Part shown: positions 17,595-24,787 of the stretch, in pieces
How positions within the stretch are numbered: position 1 is the first letter of the stretch
Layout of the letters: each line of letters opens with the position of its first letter
Assembly (NCBI RefSeq): GCF_000160535.1
Contig: NZ_GG704782.1
Span: 187,868-225,123 of the forward strand
Source of the DNA: Hallella bergensis DSM 17361
Lineage (GTDB): Bacteria; Bacteroidota; Bacteroidia; Bacteroidales; Bacteroidaceae
Direction of reading: 5' to 3'
DNA: 37,256 nt
The notes under the pieces: generated by a model
The model's input: only the letters and a program-made list of their open reading frames with translations
What the model was told of the DNA's origin: nothing
Databases searched by the model: none
Translations under genes and position numbers: made by a program

Positions 17595-19793
17595 ATGGCA
17601 AAAGCAAAGAAAGCCGGCAAGCGTATCAACAAGAAGCAACTCTCCGCAATGCTCGAGGGACTCTTCTCTACGCAACCGGGAAAGACGCTGTCGCTCAAGG
17701 AAATCTTCCGAACATTAGGTCTTAACACTCACCCCATGAAGATGTTGGCTATCGACATCATGGAGGAGATGACATGGGACGACTTCCTGGACAAAGTGGG
17801 CGACAACGCGTATGCGCTCAACACCAAGGGACAAGTGCAGGAAGGTAAATTTATCCGTAAGCTGAACGGCAAGAACTCTTTCATTCCCGACGGAGACGAC
17901 AAACCCATCTTTGTGGCCGAACGCAACTCGAAGTCGGCCCTCACGGGCGACTGGGTGCGCGTATCGTTCAACGCACGCCGCCGCAACCACATCAAGGAAG
18001 CACAGGTCATCGAGATCATTGAGCGTGCGAAGGACGTGTTCGTGGGACGACTGCGCGTGGATAAGGATATCGCATTTCTCACCCCGCAGAACGATGCTCT
18101 CGTGCACGACATCCTCGTTCCCAAGAACAAACTCAAGGGAGGGAAGACCGGAGACAAGGCTCTGGTGCGCATCATGAAATGGCCCGATGAGGAGCATCGA
18201 AACATTCTGGGCCAAGTTATCGACGTACTGGGCAAGAGCGGGGATAACGATGTGGAGATGAACACAATCCTGGCACAGTACGGACTGCCCTATAAATATC
18301 CTAAGAATGTAGAGAATGCCGCAAAAAAAATCAGCGGAGAGATAACGCCACAGGACAAGGCTGAGCGTGAGGATTTCCGCAACACGTGGACCTGCACCAT
18401 CGACCCTGCCGATGCCAAGGACTTCGACGATGCCCTCTCGCTCAAGAAATTGGACAATGGTCTTTTGGAAGTGGGTGTGCATATTGCTGATGTTTCCCAC
18501 TACGTTGCCGAGGACAGCATCATCGACAAGGAAGCCAGGAAGCGTGCAACGTCGGTCTATCTTGTAGACCGCACCATTCCGATGCTGCCCGAACACCTAT
18601 GCAACTTCATCTGCTCGTTGCGTCCTGACGAGGATAAACTGACCTATAGTGCAGTCTTCACGCTCGACGAGGACGCCATGATACGCGACTTCCGGCTGGT
18701 ACACACCATCATTCGGTCGAACCGCCGCTATGCCTATGAGGAGGTGCAGAAGATTCTCGAAGACAACGGCGTGGTGGATGGCACCGGACAGCCGGCTCCG
18801 GAACCCAAGGGTCGGGCTTACAAGGGCGACTTCGGTTGGGAGCTGTGCATGCTCGACCGCTTAGCCAAGAAACTGCGCGCAGAGCGTTTCAGGAACGGGT
18901 CCGTGAACTTTGATTCCGAGGAACTGCATTTCGATGTTGACGAAAAAGGGCATCCCATCCGCGCCTATTTCAAACGGTCGAAAGATGCCAACAAGCTCAT
19001 CGAGGAATTCATGCTGCTTGCCAACAAGACCGTGGCGGAGAGTTTTGGCAAAAAGGTGCGCGGAAAGAAGCCCAAGGTGATACCTTACCGCGTGCACGAC
19101 AATCCCGACCCGCAGAAAATGGAAAACCTGCGCGAGTTCATTGCCAAGTTTGGATACAGGGTGAAGACCGACGGCACCAAAACCGCCATGGCCAGAAGCA
19201 TCAATAAACTGATGGATGCCTGCGATGGCAAACGCGAGGAAAAGGTCATTCAGAGTGTGGCTCTGCGGGCTATGATGAAGGCCAAATACTCTGTCCACAA
19301 CATCGGCCACTTTGGCCTGGCCTTCGACTACTACACGCATTTCACATCGCCTATCCGCCGCTATCCCGACACCATACTCCATCGTTTGCTCACGCGCTAT
19401 CAGGCGGGAGGACGTTCGGTTAATGAGAAAAAGTGCGAATCGCTCTGCGAACACTGCTCTGACATGGAGCAAATTGCACAGAATGCCGAGCGCGACTCGA
19501 TAAAATATAAAATGGTGGAATTCATGGGCGACAAGATCGGTGAGTGCTATGACGCCCATATTAGTGGCATCACAAGCTACGGCATTTATGCCGAGATTGA
19601 CGAGAACCACTGCGAAGGCATGGTGCCCATGCGTGATCTCGACGATGACTACTATGACTTCGACGAGAAGAACTTTATTCTCGTTGGCCGCCGCCGCCAT
19701 CATAAGTATCAGCTTGGCGACCCCATACGCATACAGGTGGCTCGCGCCAACTTGGAGAAAAGACAGCTGGACTTCACTTTGGCAAAAGATTAA
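17595..19793 (+). CDS. rnr: Ribonuclease R
   Basis: 732-residue processive 3'-to-5' exoribonuclease that degrades structured RNA and helps RNA quality control. Domain order is complete: a basic N-terminus and winged-helix segment (residues 1-80), cold-shock OB folds (about 85-225), and the catalytic RNB domain with DPADAKDFDDAL at about 270-281 supplying the magnesium-binding aspartates. The RNB domain continues through HYTHFTSPIRRYPD, and a C-terminal S1 domain (GECYDAHISGITSYGIYAEI) follows. Length is normal for the Bacteroidota form. Start MAKAKKAGKR at 17595 has an upstream leader of up to 200 bases without a clear promoter match; TTAATTTG near 17439 is only partial. Opposite-strand frames are shadows. 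Confidence 0.97.
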   Translation: MAKAKKAGKRINKKQLSAMLEGLFSTQPGKTLSLKEIFRTLGLNTHPMKMLAIDIMEEMTWDDFLDKVGDNAYALNTKGQVQEGKFIRKLNGKNSFIPDGDDKPIFVAERNSKSALTGDWVRVSFNARRRNHIKEAQVIEIIERAKDVFVGRLRVDKDIAFLTPQNDALVHDILVPKNKLKGGKTGDKALVRIMKWPDEEHRNILGQVIDVLGKSGDNDVEMNTILAQYGLPYKYPKNVENAAKKISGEITPQDKAEREDFRNTWTCTIDPADAKDFDDALSLKKLDNGLLEVGVHIADVSHYVAEDSIIDKEARKRATSVYLVDRTIPMLPEHLCNFICSLRPDEDKLTYSAVFTLDEDAMIRDFRLVHTIIRSNRRYAYEEVQKILEDNGVVDGTGQPAPEPKGRAYKGDFGWELCMLDRLAKKLRAERFRNGSVNFDSEELHFDVDEKGHPIRAYFKRSKDANKLIEEFMLLANKTVAESFGKKVRGKKPKVIPYRVHDNPDPQKMENLREFIAKFGYRVKTDGTKTAMARSINKLMDACDGKREEKVIQSVALRAMMKAKYSVHNIGHFGLAFDYYTHFTSPIRRYPDTILHRLLTRYQAGGRSVNEKKCESLCEHCSDMEQIAQNAERDSIKYKMVEFMGDKIGECYDAHISGITSYGIYAEIDENHCEGMVPMRDLDDDYYDFDEKNFILVGRRRHHKYQLGDPIRIQVARANLEKRQLDFTLAKD

Positions 19794-19833
19794 CTGCCTA
19801 TAAACGGCTGTATGTGCTACGCTTATATCCCAC

Positions 19834-19862
19834 GCGCCAGGTCTGTGTGTCAGACTTGGCGC
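19834..19862. other. Strong hairpin between rnr and manA
   Basis: 12-bp inverted repeat 19834-19845 / 19851-19862 (one G-U pair, 5-base loop), 40 bases after the rnr stop. No T-run follows on either strand. It could mark the rnr transcript end or a processing site. Confidence 0.5.
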
Positions 19863-19963
19863 CGTCGATATCAGAGTCTTGGCCATCGTGTATTGCACTT
19901 GACGGAGGGATGTGAATGGAACGCAATACATGAGCCACTAATTTCTATGAAGCAAAGAATCAG

Positions 19964-20941
19964 ATGATATACCAGTTTCAACCTATTCTCAAACAAACAT
20001 TATGGGGTGGCGATAAGATTGCCACGCTAAAAAACATCAAGGATGCCCCGACCCATGTCGGTGAGAGCTGGGAAATTTCCGGAATTGAAAACAGTGTTTC
20101 CGTGGTCTCGAACGGTCCGGAAAAGGGAATGACTCTCACGCAGCTCATCGAAAAACATGGCCCAGACCTGTTGGGGCAGCGCAACTATGAGCGCTTCGGA
20201 ACCGAATTTCCACTGCTCATCAAAATTATTGATGCCTGCCAACCGCTCTCCATTCAGGTGCATCCCAACGACGAAACAGCCCGGGCGCACGGTCATGCCC
20301 GGGGAAAAAGCGAAATGTGGTACATGTTGCCGTCTGAGCCGGAGGCGTCTATGTATGTAGGGTTGAAAAACGACCTCACACCCGATAATTTTATGAACAT
20401 GGTGGCCGACAACACCATCTGCGATGCCCTGATGCGCTACAATGTTTCGGTGGGCGACTGCTTCTACCTGCCTGCGGGTCGCATACACAGCATCGGAGCC
20501 GGATGCCTGTTGGTGGAAATACAGCAGACAGCAGACGTAACCTATCGCATCTATGACTTCAATCGGCGCGACAGCAACGGAAACCTTCGTCCACTGCACG
20601 TGGATCTTGCTGCCGAAAGCATTGATTATCAAGCCCAACCCGACTACAAAACAAAGTATACTTTGACCAATAGCGGCTGCACTCCGCTCGTGGACTGCCC
20701 CTATTTCACCACCTCACTGTGGACCATCAGCCACAATGACCTGATGGAGTGCTCCGACCTTGACTCCTTCATCGTGCTCATTTGCACTGCCGGAAGCGGA
20801 AGTATTATCGAAAACAAAGGTTGTGAACAACACATCACAACAGGCGACACGCTGCTTCTGCCCGCCACCACCAACGAAATAGAGTTTCGCGGCAACATGC
20901 AGGTCATCGAAACCCACGTTGCACAAGATGCTGGAAAATAA
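19964..20941 (+). CDS. manA: Mannose-6-phosphate isomerase, class I
   Basis: 325-residue zinc enzyme interconverting mannose-6-phosphate and fructose-6-phosphate, feeding GDP-mannose synthesis or mannose use. Metal ligands and active-site residues are visible: QVHPND (Gln98, His100), the SEMWY motif with Glu117, and YLPAGRIHSIG with His175. The conserved arginine segment TYRIYDFNRRD (about 193-203) follows. The length is that of the short bacterial type. It starts 170 bases after rnr on the same strand; no convincing promoter was found in between apart from a hairpin. It is followed by a very strong hairpin at 20986-21023. Confidence 0.95.
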   Translation: MIYQFQPILKQTLWGGDKIATLKNIKDAPTHVGESWEISGIENSVSVVSNGPEKGMTLTQLIEKHGPDLLGQRNYERFGTEFPLLIKIIDACQPLSIQVHPNDETARAHGHARGKSEMWYMLPSEPEASMYVGLKNDLTPDNFMNMVADNTICDALMRYNVSVGDCFYLPAGRIHSIGAGCLLVEIQQTADVTYRIYDFNRRDSNGNLRPLHVDLAAESIDYQAQPDYKTKYTLTNSGCTPLVDCPYFTTSLWTISHNDLMECSDLDSFIVLICTAGSGSIIENKGCEQHITTGDTLLLPATTNEIEFRGNMQVIETHVAQDAGK

Positions 20942-20985
20942 GACTTTTCACTGGGAACAAGCCATCTGACATGTGGCCAGATATG

Positions 20986-21023
20986 ACAAATCCCCACCTC
21001 TCAATATTGAGGTGGGGATTTGT
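20986..21023. terminator. Very stable hairpin after manA, possibly bidirectional
   Basis: Perfect 15-bp stem 20986-21000 / 21009-21023, 8-base loop, with a GC-rich core and AT-rich base. T-runs outside the stem are weak on both strands. Its position, 45 bases after manA, suggests transcription end for manA and possibly for a minus-strand transcript starting near 21204. Confidence 0.6.
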
Positions 21024-21118
21024 GCTAACCTAAAAACTAATCTTTAATTTACCTAAAACTAACTAATAACCTAAATGAAAACCTAAAACCTAATCTTAAA
21101 CCTAAAAACTAAAAACCT
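21024..21118. repeat. Degenerate CCTAAA/CTAATC-rich low-complexity repeat
   Basis: About 95 bases made almost only of variants of ACCTAAAAACTAATC and ACCTAAA, nearly free of G on the plus strand. It resembles the A/C-rich untranslated leaders seen before some Bacteroidota genes, but no long gene follows. A 32-codon frame opens at 21121 (ATGAAACAATC) and stops at 21219. Confidence 0.55.
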
Positions 21119-21210
21119 ATATGAAACAATCTACTAACCTTAATCTTTTTCTATTTTTGTACTGTCATTCGGAAAGTGTCTCATCAAGACCTTGTTTCCT
21201 TTTGACAATG

Positions 21211-21241
21211 CAAAGGTAGGGCGAATTGCGGCACAATCCAA
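21211..21241 (-). promoter_or_regulatory. Minus-strand promoter with no gene downstream (candidate small RNA)
   Basis: TTGG (21238-21241), 19 bases, TACCTTTG (21211-21218) on the minus strand. The expected transcript begins near 21204 and runs through the CCTAAA repeat to the 20986-21023 hairpin, about 220 nucleotides. Confidence 0.55.
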
Positions 21242-21604
21242 CTATTTTAGACTGATAATGGTGAAAAATACCCTTTTCTTGACCTAAATCAATATTTTGT
21301 GTTCGCACACAAATGTTAAAAGGGTACTGACAAAATGTGGGGGAGTATCAAAATGTCACCCTATAACCCGTCATAGAAAAGCGTTGGATTACAGGAGATT
21401 AAGTCATGTTAAAGACGTTGATATATACATCATTTCCGGTGGACTATTCCCGATATACCTGATCACGGAGCATGGCATAGCAAATCCAACTAAAAGTCGG
21501 CATGAGCACAATAGTTTGGAGGGGTAGGGGAGTAAAAAAAGAACTTTTCTTATATCGTTTCGCGGCCGTGAGACGCTTGTCTTCCGCCCGCAGTACAAGT
21601 GGAT

Positions 21605-21673
21605 TTCGTCCGCAGTACAGCTGTATTGCGGACGAAAGAAGTTGTCAGCAGGAGCTAATCGTCAAGCTCCTGC
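21605..21673. other. Two adjacent hairpins downstream of trpS
   Basis: A 16-bp inverted repeat 21605-21620 / 21621-21636 (one G-U pair) and a perfect 9-bp stem 21648-21656 / 21665-21673. Both lie 75-145 bases after the trpS stop on the minus strand. T-runs are weak (TTCTTT). The first hairpin carries the TCCGCAGTACA motif of a dispersed repeat also seen near 33.0 kb. Confidence 0.5.
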
Positions 21674-21747
21674 ATCCTCAAGTATGTGTGATTCCATCTG
21701 CAAGAAGGCAGGTGGACGGATGAAAGCAGGCAGGCGGAGGCGTGGAT

Positions 21748-22839
21748 TTATGCCTTTCTGAATTTCTCGGCCTGCTCCTTGATAAGCTCGGCATCTTCGA
21801 AATAGTCAATGCGCATGGCGGCGCGCACCTCGTCCATGGTCTGTGCGGCCACGGCTCGGGCATCGTCGGAACCTTGCTTCAGGATATTGAATATCTCAGG
21901 AATGTCCTGTTCAAACTCGTGTCGACGAGCACGAATAGGGTTGAGCATGCGGTTGATGACGTTGTTGAGGAGCTTCTTGCACTTCATATCACCAATGCCG
22001 CCGGCCGTATAGGCTGCCTTCAACTCATCGAGGTTGGCAAAATCGGGCCAGAAATCGGCGAAATCCTGATCGTTAGAGAAAGCGTCAAGATAGGTAAACA
22101 CGGCGTTTCCTTCCACATGACCGGGGTCGGAAACGTTGAGGTGCGTGGGGTCGGTGTACATGCCCTTCACCTTTTTCCAAACGGTGTCGGCATCGTCCGA
22201 AAGAAAGATGCAGTTGCCGAGGCTCTTGCTCATCTTCTCCTTGCCATCGGTTCCGGGCAGCCGTCGGGCCTTGGCATTCTCGGGCAGCATGATATTGGGT
22301 TCCACAAGCACAGGTGCATAGGTCTGGTTGAAACGATTGACAAGTTCGCGGGCAAGTTCCAACATGGGCTCCTGGTCTTCTCCGGCCGGAACCGTTGTTG
22401 CCTTGAAGGCCGCGATATCGGCAGCCTGCGACACAGGATAGCAGAAAAATCCGAGAGGAATGGAGTTGTTCTCGAAGCCGCGCATCTTTACCTCTGTCTT
22501 CACCGTGGGGTTGCGCTGCACACGGCTCACGCTGACAATGTTCATCAGGTAAGTGGTGAGTTCAGCCAATTCGGGTATGCGACTCTGGATATAGATTGTG
22601 CATTTTTCCGGGTCAAGTCCGGCAGAGAGGTAGTCGAGGGCTACTTCCATCATGTTCTGTCGAATCTTTTCAGGGTCGTCGGCGTTGTCGGTCAGAGCCT
22701 GTACATCGGCCATGAACACAAACATACGGTCGTAGTCGCCCTCGTTCTGAAGCTGCACGCGACGGCGCAGACTTCCTACATAGTGTCCTAAATGAAGTTT
22801 GCCGGTAGGACGGTCACCGGTCAAAATTATTCTTCCCAT
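21748..22839 (-). CDS. trpS: Tryptophanyl-tRNA synthetase
   Basis: Class Ic synthetase charging tRNA-Trp, 363 residues. The HIGH-type motif is HLGH at 16-19 in [16 protein letters not shown] and the KMSKS loop is intact at 202-206 ([10 protein letters not shown]). The Rossmann core between them includes [12 protein letters not shown] and AGEDQEP. It is longer than the 330-residue proteobacterial enzyme but within the range of this phylum. Start ATG at 22839. A -7 element is at 22865-22872. A 349-codon frame on the opposite strand is an antisense shadow. Confidence 0.97.
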   Translation of the reverse strand: MGRIILTGDRPTGKLHLGHYVGSLRRRVQLQNEGDYDRMFVFMADVQALTDNADDPEKIRQNMMEVALDYLSAGLDPEKCTIYIQSRIPELAELTTYLMNIVSVSRVQRNPTVKTEVKMRGFENNSIPLGFFCYPVSQAADIAAFKATTVPAGEDQEPMLELARELVNRFNQTYAPVLVEPNIMLPENAKARRLPGTDGKEKMSKSLGNCIFLSDDADTVWKKVKGMYTDPTHLNVSDPGHVEGNAVFTYLDAFSNDQDFADFWPDFANLDELKAAYTAGGIGDMKCKKLLNNVINRMLNPIRARRHEFEQDIPEIFNILKQGSDDARAVAAQTMDEVRAAMRIDYFEDAELIKEQAEKFRKA

Positions 22840-22864
22840 ATCTGTTAGATTTCTTGTTTTCGTA

Positions 22865-22872
22865 CAAAGGTA
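22865..22872 (-). promoter_or_regulatory. -7 promoter element of trpS
   Basis: TACCTTTG on the minus strand, 25 bases before the trpS ATG. No TTTG at the usual -33 distance (TTTTCC instead). Confidence 0.5.
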
Positions 22873-23030
22873 CGTCTTTTCAATGGAAAAGAGGGGTGAT
22901 TAGCACTAATTTATAAGCAAGAGTGTGATTTTTACTTCTTTGCGGTAAGGTTAACTGCGATTGAGCTGAGCACAGCAAGTCTATACCTATAATGGTTCCT
23001 CGGATGTATTTTTTTGAGAGACGACTAAAT

Positions 23031-23076
23031 CAAAAAAGCAGGAGATAGTCATCAATGAGTGATGACTACCTCCTGC
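23031..23076 (-). terminator. Rho-independent terminator of the superoxide reductase gene
   Basis: 17-bp stem 23038-23054 / 23060-23076 (one G-U pair, 5-base loop), followed on the minus strand by six T (23032-23037). Confidence 0.9.
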
Positions 23077-23102
23077 CTGATTATGTTTTCTGTGTTATGG
23101 TC

Positions 23103-23474
23103 TTATTTCTCAGCCTTCCACAGTCCGTGAAGGTTGCAGTATTCGCGGGCGCAAACGTGCTTGGCATCGGTCTTGAACTCTGCCACCGGTTTGTCGGTGG
23201 GGTCAAGATATCTGCGGAGAACTTCTTTTTCTGTAAGGAGTTCGATCCACTGGATGTAGTGTTCCTCGGTCATGGGATGCTCCACGGAGCCTACGGTCAC
23301 GCGGTAGCCACCTTCGATGGCCTCAATCACGGGAACGTGCTTCTCGGTTGCTGCGTCGGTGGTGTTCTCTTTCAGCAATTCACAATCACATGCAAGCGCA
23401 CTTTCGCCTGCTACCATTACCTCTACGATGTTGCCTGTTGAGGCACTCTTATAAATTTCGTTTCTTTTTGCCAT
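23103..23474 (-). CDS. Superoxide reductase (desulfoferrodoxin family) with a degenerate N-terminal iron site
   Basis: 123-residue non-haem iron enzyme that reduces superoxide to hydrogen peroxide without releasing oxygen, a common defence in anaerobes. The catalytic centre II is complete: Glu44-Lys45-His46, His66, His72, Cys113 and His116 ([25 protein letters not shown]). Their spacing is the same as in characterised two-iron enzymes. The N-terminal desulforedoxin-like segment is kept in outline ([12 protein letters not shown]) but the CxxC pair is replaced by Ser10 and Thr13, and the CC pair by Cys29-Asp30-Cys31. Centre I is therefore probably lost, as in class III enzymes such as that of Treponema. 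Start MAKRNEIYK at 23474 is family-like; ATG at 23489 is also possible. It is monocistronic, with a strong promoter and terminator. Confidence 0.93.
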   Translation of the reverse strand: MAKRNEIYKSASTGNIVEVMVAGESALACDCELLKENTTDAATEKHVPVIEAIEGGYRVTVGSVEHPMTEEHYIQWIELLTEKEVLRRYLDPTDKPVAEFKTDAKHVCAREYCNLHGLWKAEK

Positions 23475-23501
23475 AGTTGTTTTATTCATAATGTTATATT
23501 G

Positions 23502-23532
23502 CAAATATAGGGAATTTTCGTGAAACAAACAA
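23502..23532 (-). promoter_or_regulatory. Promoter of the superoxide reductase gene
   Basis: TTG (23530-23532), 20 bases, TATATTTG (23502-23509) on the minus strand. The expected transcript start near 23496 leaves a leader of about 22 bases before the ATG at 23474. Confidence 0.75.
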
Positions 23533-23650
23533 GTATTTTATTGGATAGTTTTCAAAAATAAGTAAAGTTTTACCATATTTTAATAGGCTTTGTACCCATC
23601 GTCGATGGATCCTTGTTCTTTTACGGAGAGAAATTTCATGTGTGGAAAGC

Positions 23651-23683
23651 AAAATGCCAAGCTTTTTGGGAAAGCTTGGCATT
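23651..23683 (-). terminator. Terminator of tRNA-Gln
   Basis: Perfect 13-bp stem 23653-23665 / 23671-23683, 5-base loop, followed on the minus strand by TTTTGCTTT. It lies 7 bases beyond the tRNA 3' end. Confidence 0.85.
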
Positions 23684-23689
23684 CGTGTG

Positions 23690-23760
23690 TTGTCCTAGGC
23701 GGATTCGAACCACCACAAACAGAACCAAAACCTGTTGTGCTACCATTACACCATAGGACA
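23690..23760 (-). tRNA. tRNA-Gln (anticodon TTG)
   Basis: Cloverleaf on the minus strand: acceptor TGTCCTA/TAGGACA, D stem GTGT/GCAC, anticodon stem ACAGG/TCTGT with loop TTTTGGT (anticodon TTG), and T arm with GGTTCGAATCC. It decodes CAA. The acceptor begins with U as in other tRNA-Gln. CCA is not encoded. It has its own promoter and terminator. Confidence 0.96.
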
Positions 23761-23794
23761 GTAGAAGAGTGATGATGCTGAAACTTCAGCGGTG

Positions 23795-23825
23795 CAAAGG
23801 TAGAGCTTTTTTGGGCTATTACCAA
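23795..23825 (-). promoter_or_regulatory. Promoter of tRNA-Gln
   Basis: TTG (23823-23825), 20 bases, TACCTTTG (23795-23802) on the minus strand, 35 bases upstream of the tRNA. Confidence 0.75.
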
Positions 23826-23926
23826 ATTTTTCTGATACTTTTGTGTATCAATGGAAAAAGCCATGGTATCACAGTGCGCAAAAATTGTGTTTCGGAAGTT
23901 CTTGGAATCCGTCGGGATTCCCCTTG

Positions 23927-24643
23927 TTAGATGAGTTTTTGCAGGTAGCTCTCCAGTTCCTTCTTGGAAATTTCCCGAAGGCCTTGCTCCAGCATGAGCA
24001 GTCGGTCTGCATAGTGCAGGGCAAGATTCAAATCGTGTGTGGAAAGCAGTATGGTCTTGTTCAAGGAGTTGGCCATGAGGCGCAGCATCCTCATGATCTC
24101 CACCTTGCTGGGATAGTCGAGGAATGCGGTGGGCTCGTCGAGGAGGATGATAGGAGTTTGTTGCGCCAGTGCCTTGGCTATCATTACCTTCTGGCGTTCT
24201 CCGTCGCTCAGGGCATCAAAGCGACGGTGGGCAAAGGCCGAGATGCCTACCTGGGTGAGTGCGTTGTTAACTATTTGTCGGTCTTCACGACTGAGCCGTC
24301 CGAAGAATCCGGTATAAGGCAAGCGCCCCATGCCCACCACTTGTTCCACGGAGAACTGCCGCACGTCGGGCAGTTCGGTTAAGACTACAGCCACCCTTCT
24401 GGCCATTTCTCCCTTCGACAGTTCAGACACGACTTTTGTGTCGGTATCCCCGCCTTGCAACGCAACTTCGCCCTGCAGCATGGGTTGCAGGCCGGCAATG
24501 GTGCGAAGCAGGGTAGACTTGCCCACCCCGTTGGTGCCAAGCAGGCAGGTGAGTTGCCCGCTTTGCACCTCACCGTTGAGGTTGCCGGCAATGACCTTGC
24601 CCCGGTAGCCTATCGAAAGCTGGTTGATGGTGATGGTCTTCAT
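23927..24643 (-). CDS. FecE/BtuD-like ABC transporter ATP-binding protein, no adjacent permease
   Basis: 238-residue ATPase of the iron-siderophore/cobalamin import type. Walker A GTNGVGKST is at 36-44, signature LSDGE at 145-149, Walker B IILLDE at 165-170 and switch His203. The usual Q-loop glutamine is replaced by Thr in VVLTELPD, a form I associate with Bacteroidota members of this family. The ATG at 24643 is chosen because the in-frame extension to 24745 crosses the promoter (-7 at 24651-24658). With only seven bases between that element and the ATG, the mRNA may be leaderless. Neither neighbour is a permease or binding protein: tRNA-Gln lies downstream and a divergent regulator upstream. 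Its membrane partner must be encoded elsewhere. Confidence 0.93.
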   Translation of the reverse strand: MKTITINQLSIGYRGKVIAGNLNGEVQSGQLTCLLGTNGVGKSTLLRTIAGLQPMLQGEVALQGGDTDTKVVSELSKGEMARRVAVVLTELPDVRQFSVEQVVGMGRLPYTGFFGRLSREDRQIVNNALTQVGISAFAHRRFDALSDGERQKVMIAKALAQQTPIILLDEPTAFLDYPSKVEIMRMLRLMANSLNKTILLSTHDLNLALHYADRLLMLEQGLREISKKELESYLQKLI

Positions 24644-24650
24644 GCGACTA

Positions 24651-24682
24651 CAAAGGTAGGGCAAAAGGATGGGAGCACAAAA
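24651..24682 (-). promoter_or_regulatory. Promoter of the ABC ATPase gene
   Basis: TTTTG (24678-24682), 19 bases, TACCTTTG (24651-24658) on the minus strand. It ends 7 bases before the ATG, so the leader would be zero to a few bases. Confidence 0.75.
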
Positions 24683-24729
24683 CGGAGGTAGGATTATCTT
24701 GAAGTCGACCGTTAAAAAACATGTGAATC

Positions 24730-24762
24730 TTTGGTATGAACTCAAAAAATTCGCTACCTTTG
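24730..24762 (+). promoter_or_regulatory. Promoter of the DUF6377 regulator gene
   Basis: TTTGG (24730-24734), 20 bases, TACCTTTG (24755-24762). It is divergent from the ABC ATPase promoter, with about 50 bases between the two -33 elements, so a shared regulator could act on both. Confidence 0.7.
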
Positions 24763-24787
24763 TCTACAGACGTCATCAATCACTTGT

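Larger units (their letters stand above)
20942..21747. other. 806-base non-coding interval between manA and trpS
   Basis: No supportable protein gene longer than 32 codons. It contains, in order, the 20986-21023 hairpin, the CCTAAA repeat, a minus-strand promoter (21211-21241), an FNR-like palindrome (21279-21292), and two hairpins (21605-21636 and 21648-21673) that lie downstream of trpS. A 76-codon frame at 21297-21527 shows no protein-like composition. Confidence 0.6.

Noticed and set aside
17393..17725. 110-codon frame upstream of and overlapping rnr
   Set aside because: Overlaps rnr in another frame by 130 bases; the rnr start and N-terminal domain are clear.
18861..19931. 356-codon open frame on the minus strand
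   Set aside because: Antisense to rnr and without a promoter or domain.
20986..21218. 6S RNA or another known housekeeping RNA in the manA-trpS gap
   Set aside because: The 5' and 3' parts of the predicted transcript are not complementary along their length, and I recognise no conserved core; it is kept only as an unnamed candidate RNA.
21297..21527. 76-codon frame between manA and trpS
   Set aside because: Composition is not protein-like and no promoter precedes it.
21742..22791. 349-codon open frame on the plus strand
   Set aside because: Antisense to trpS, whose motifs are complete; the frame arises from codon bias.
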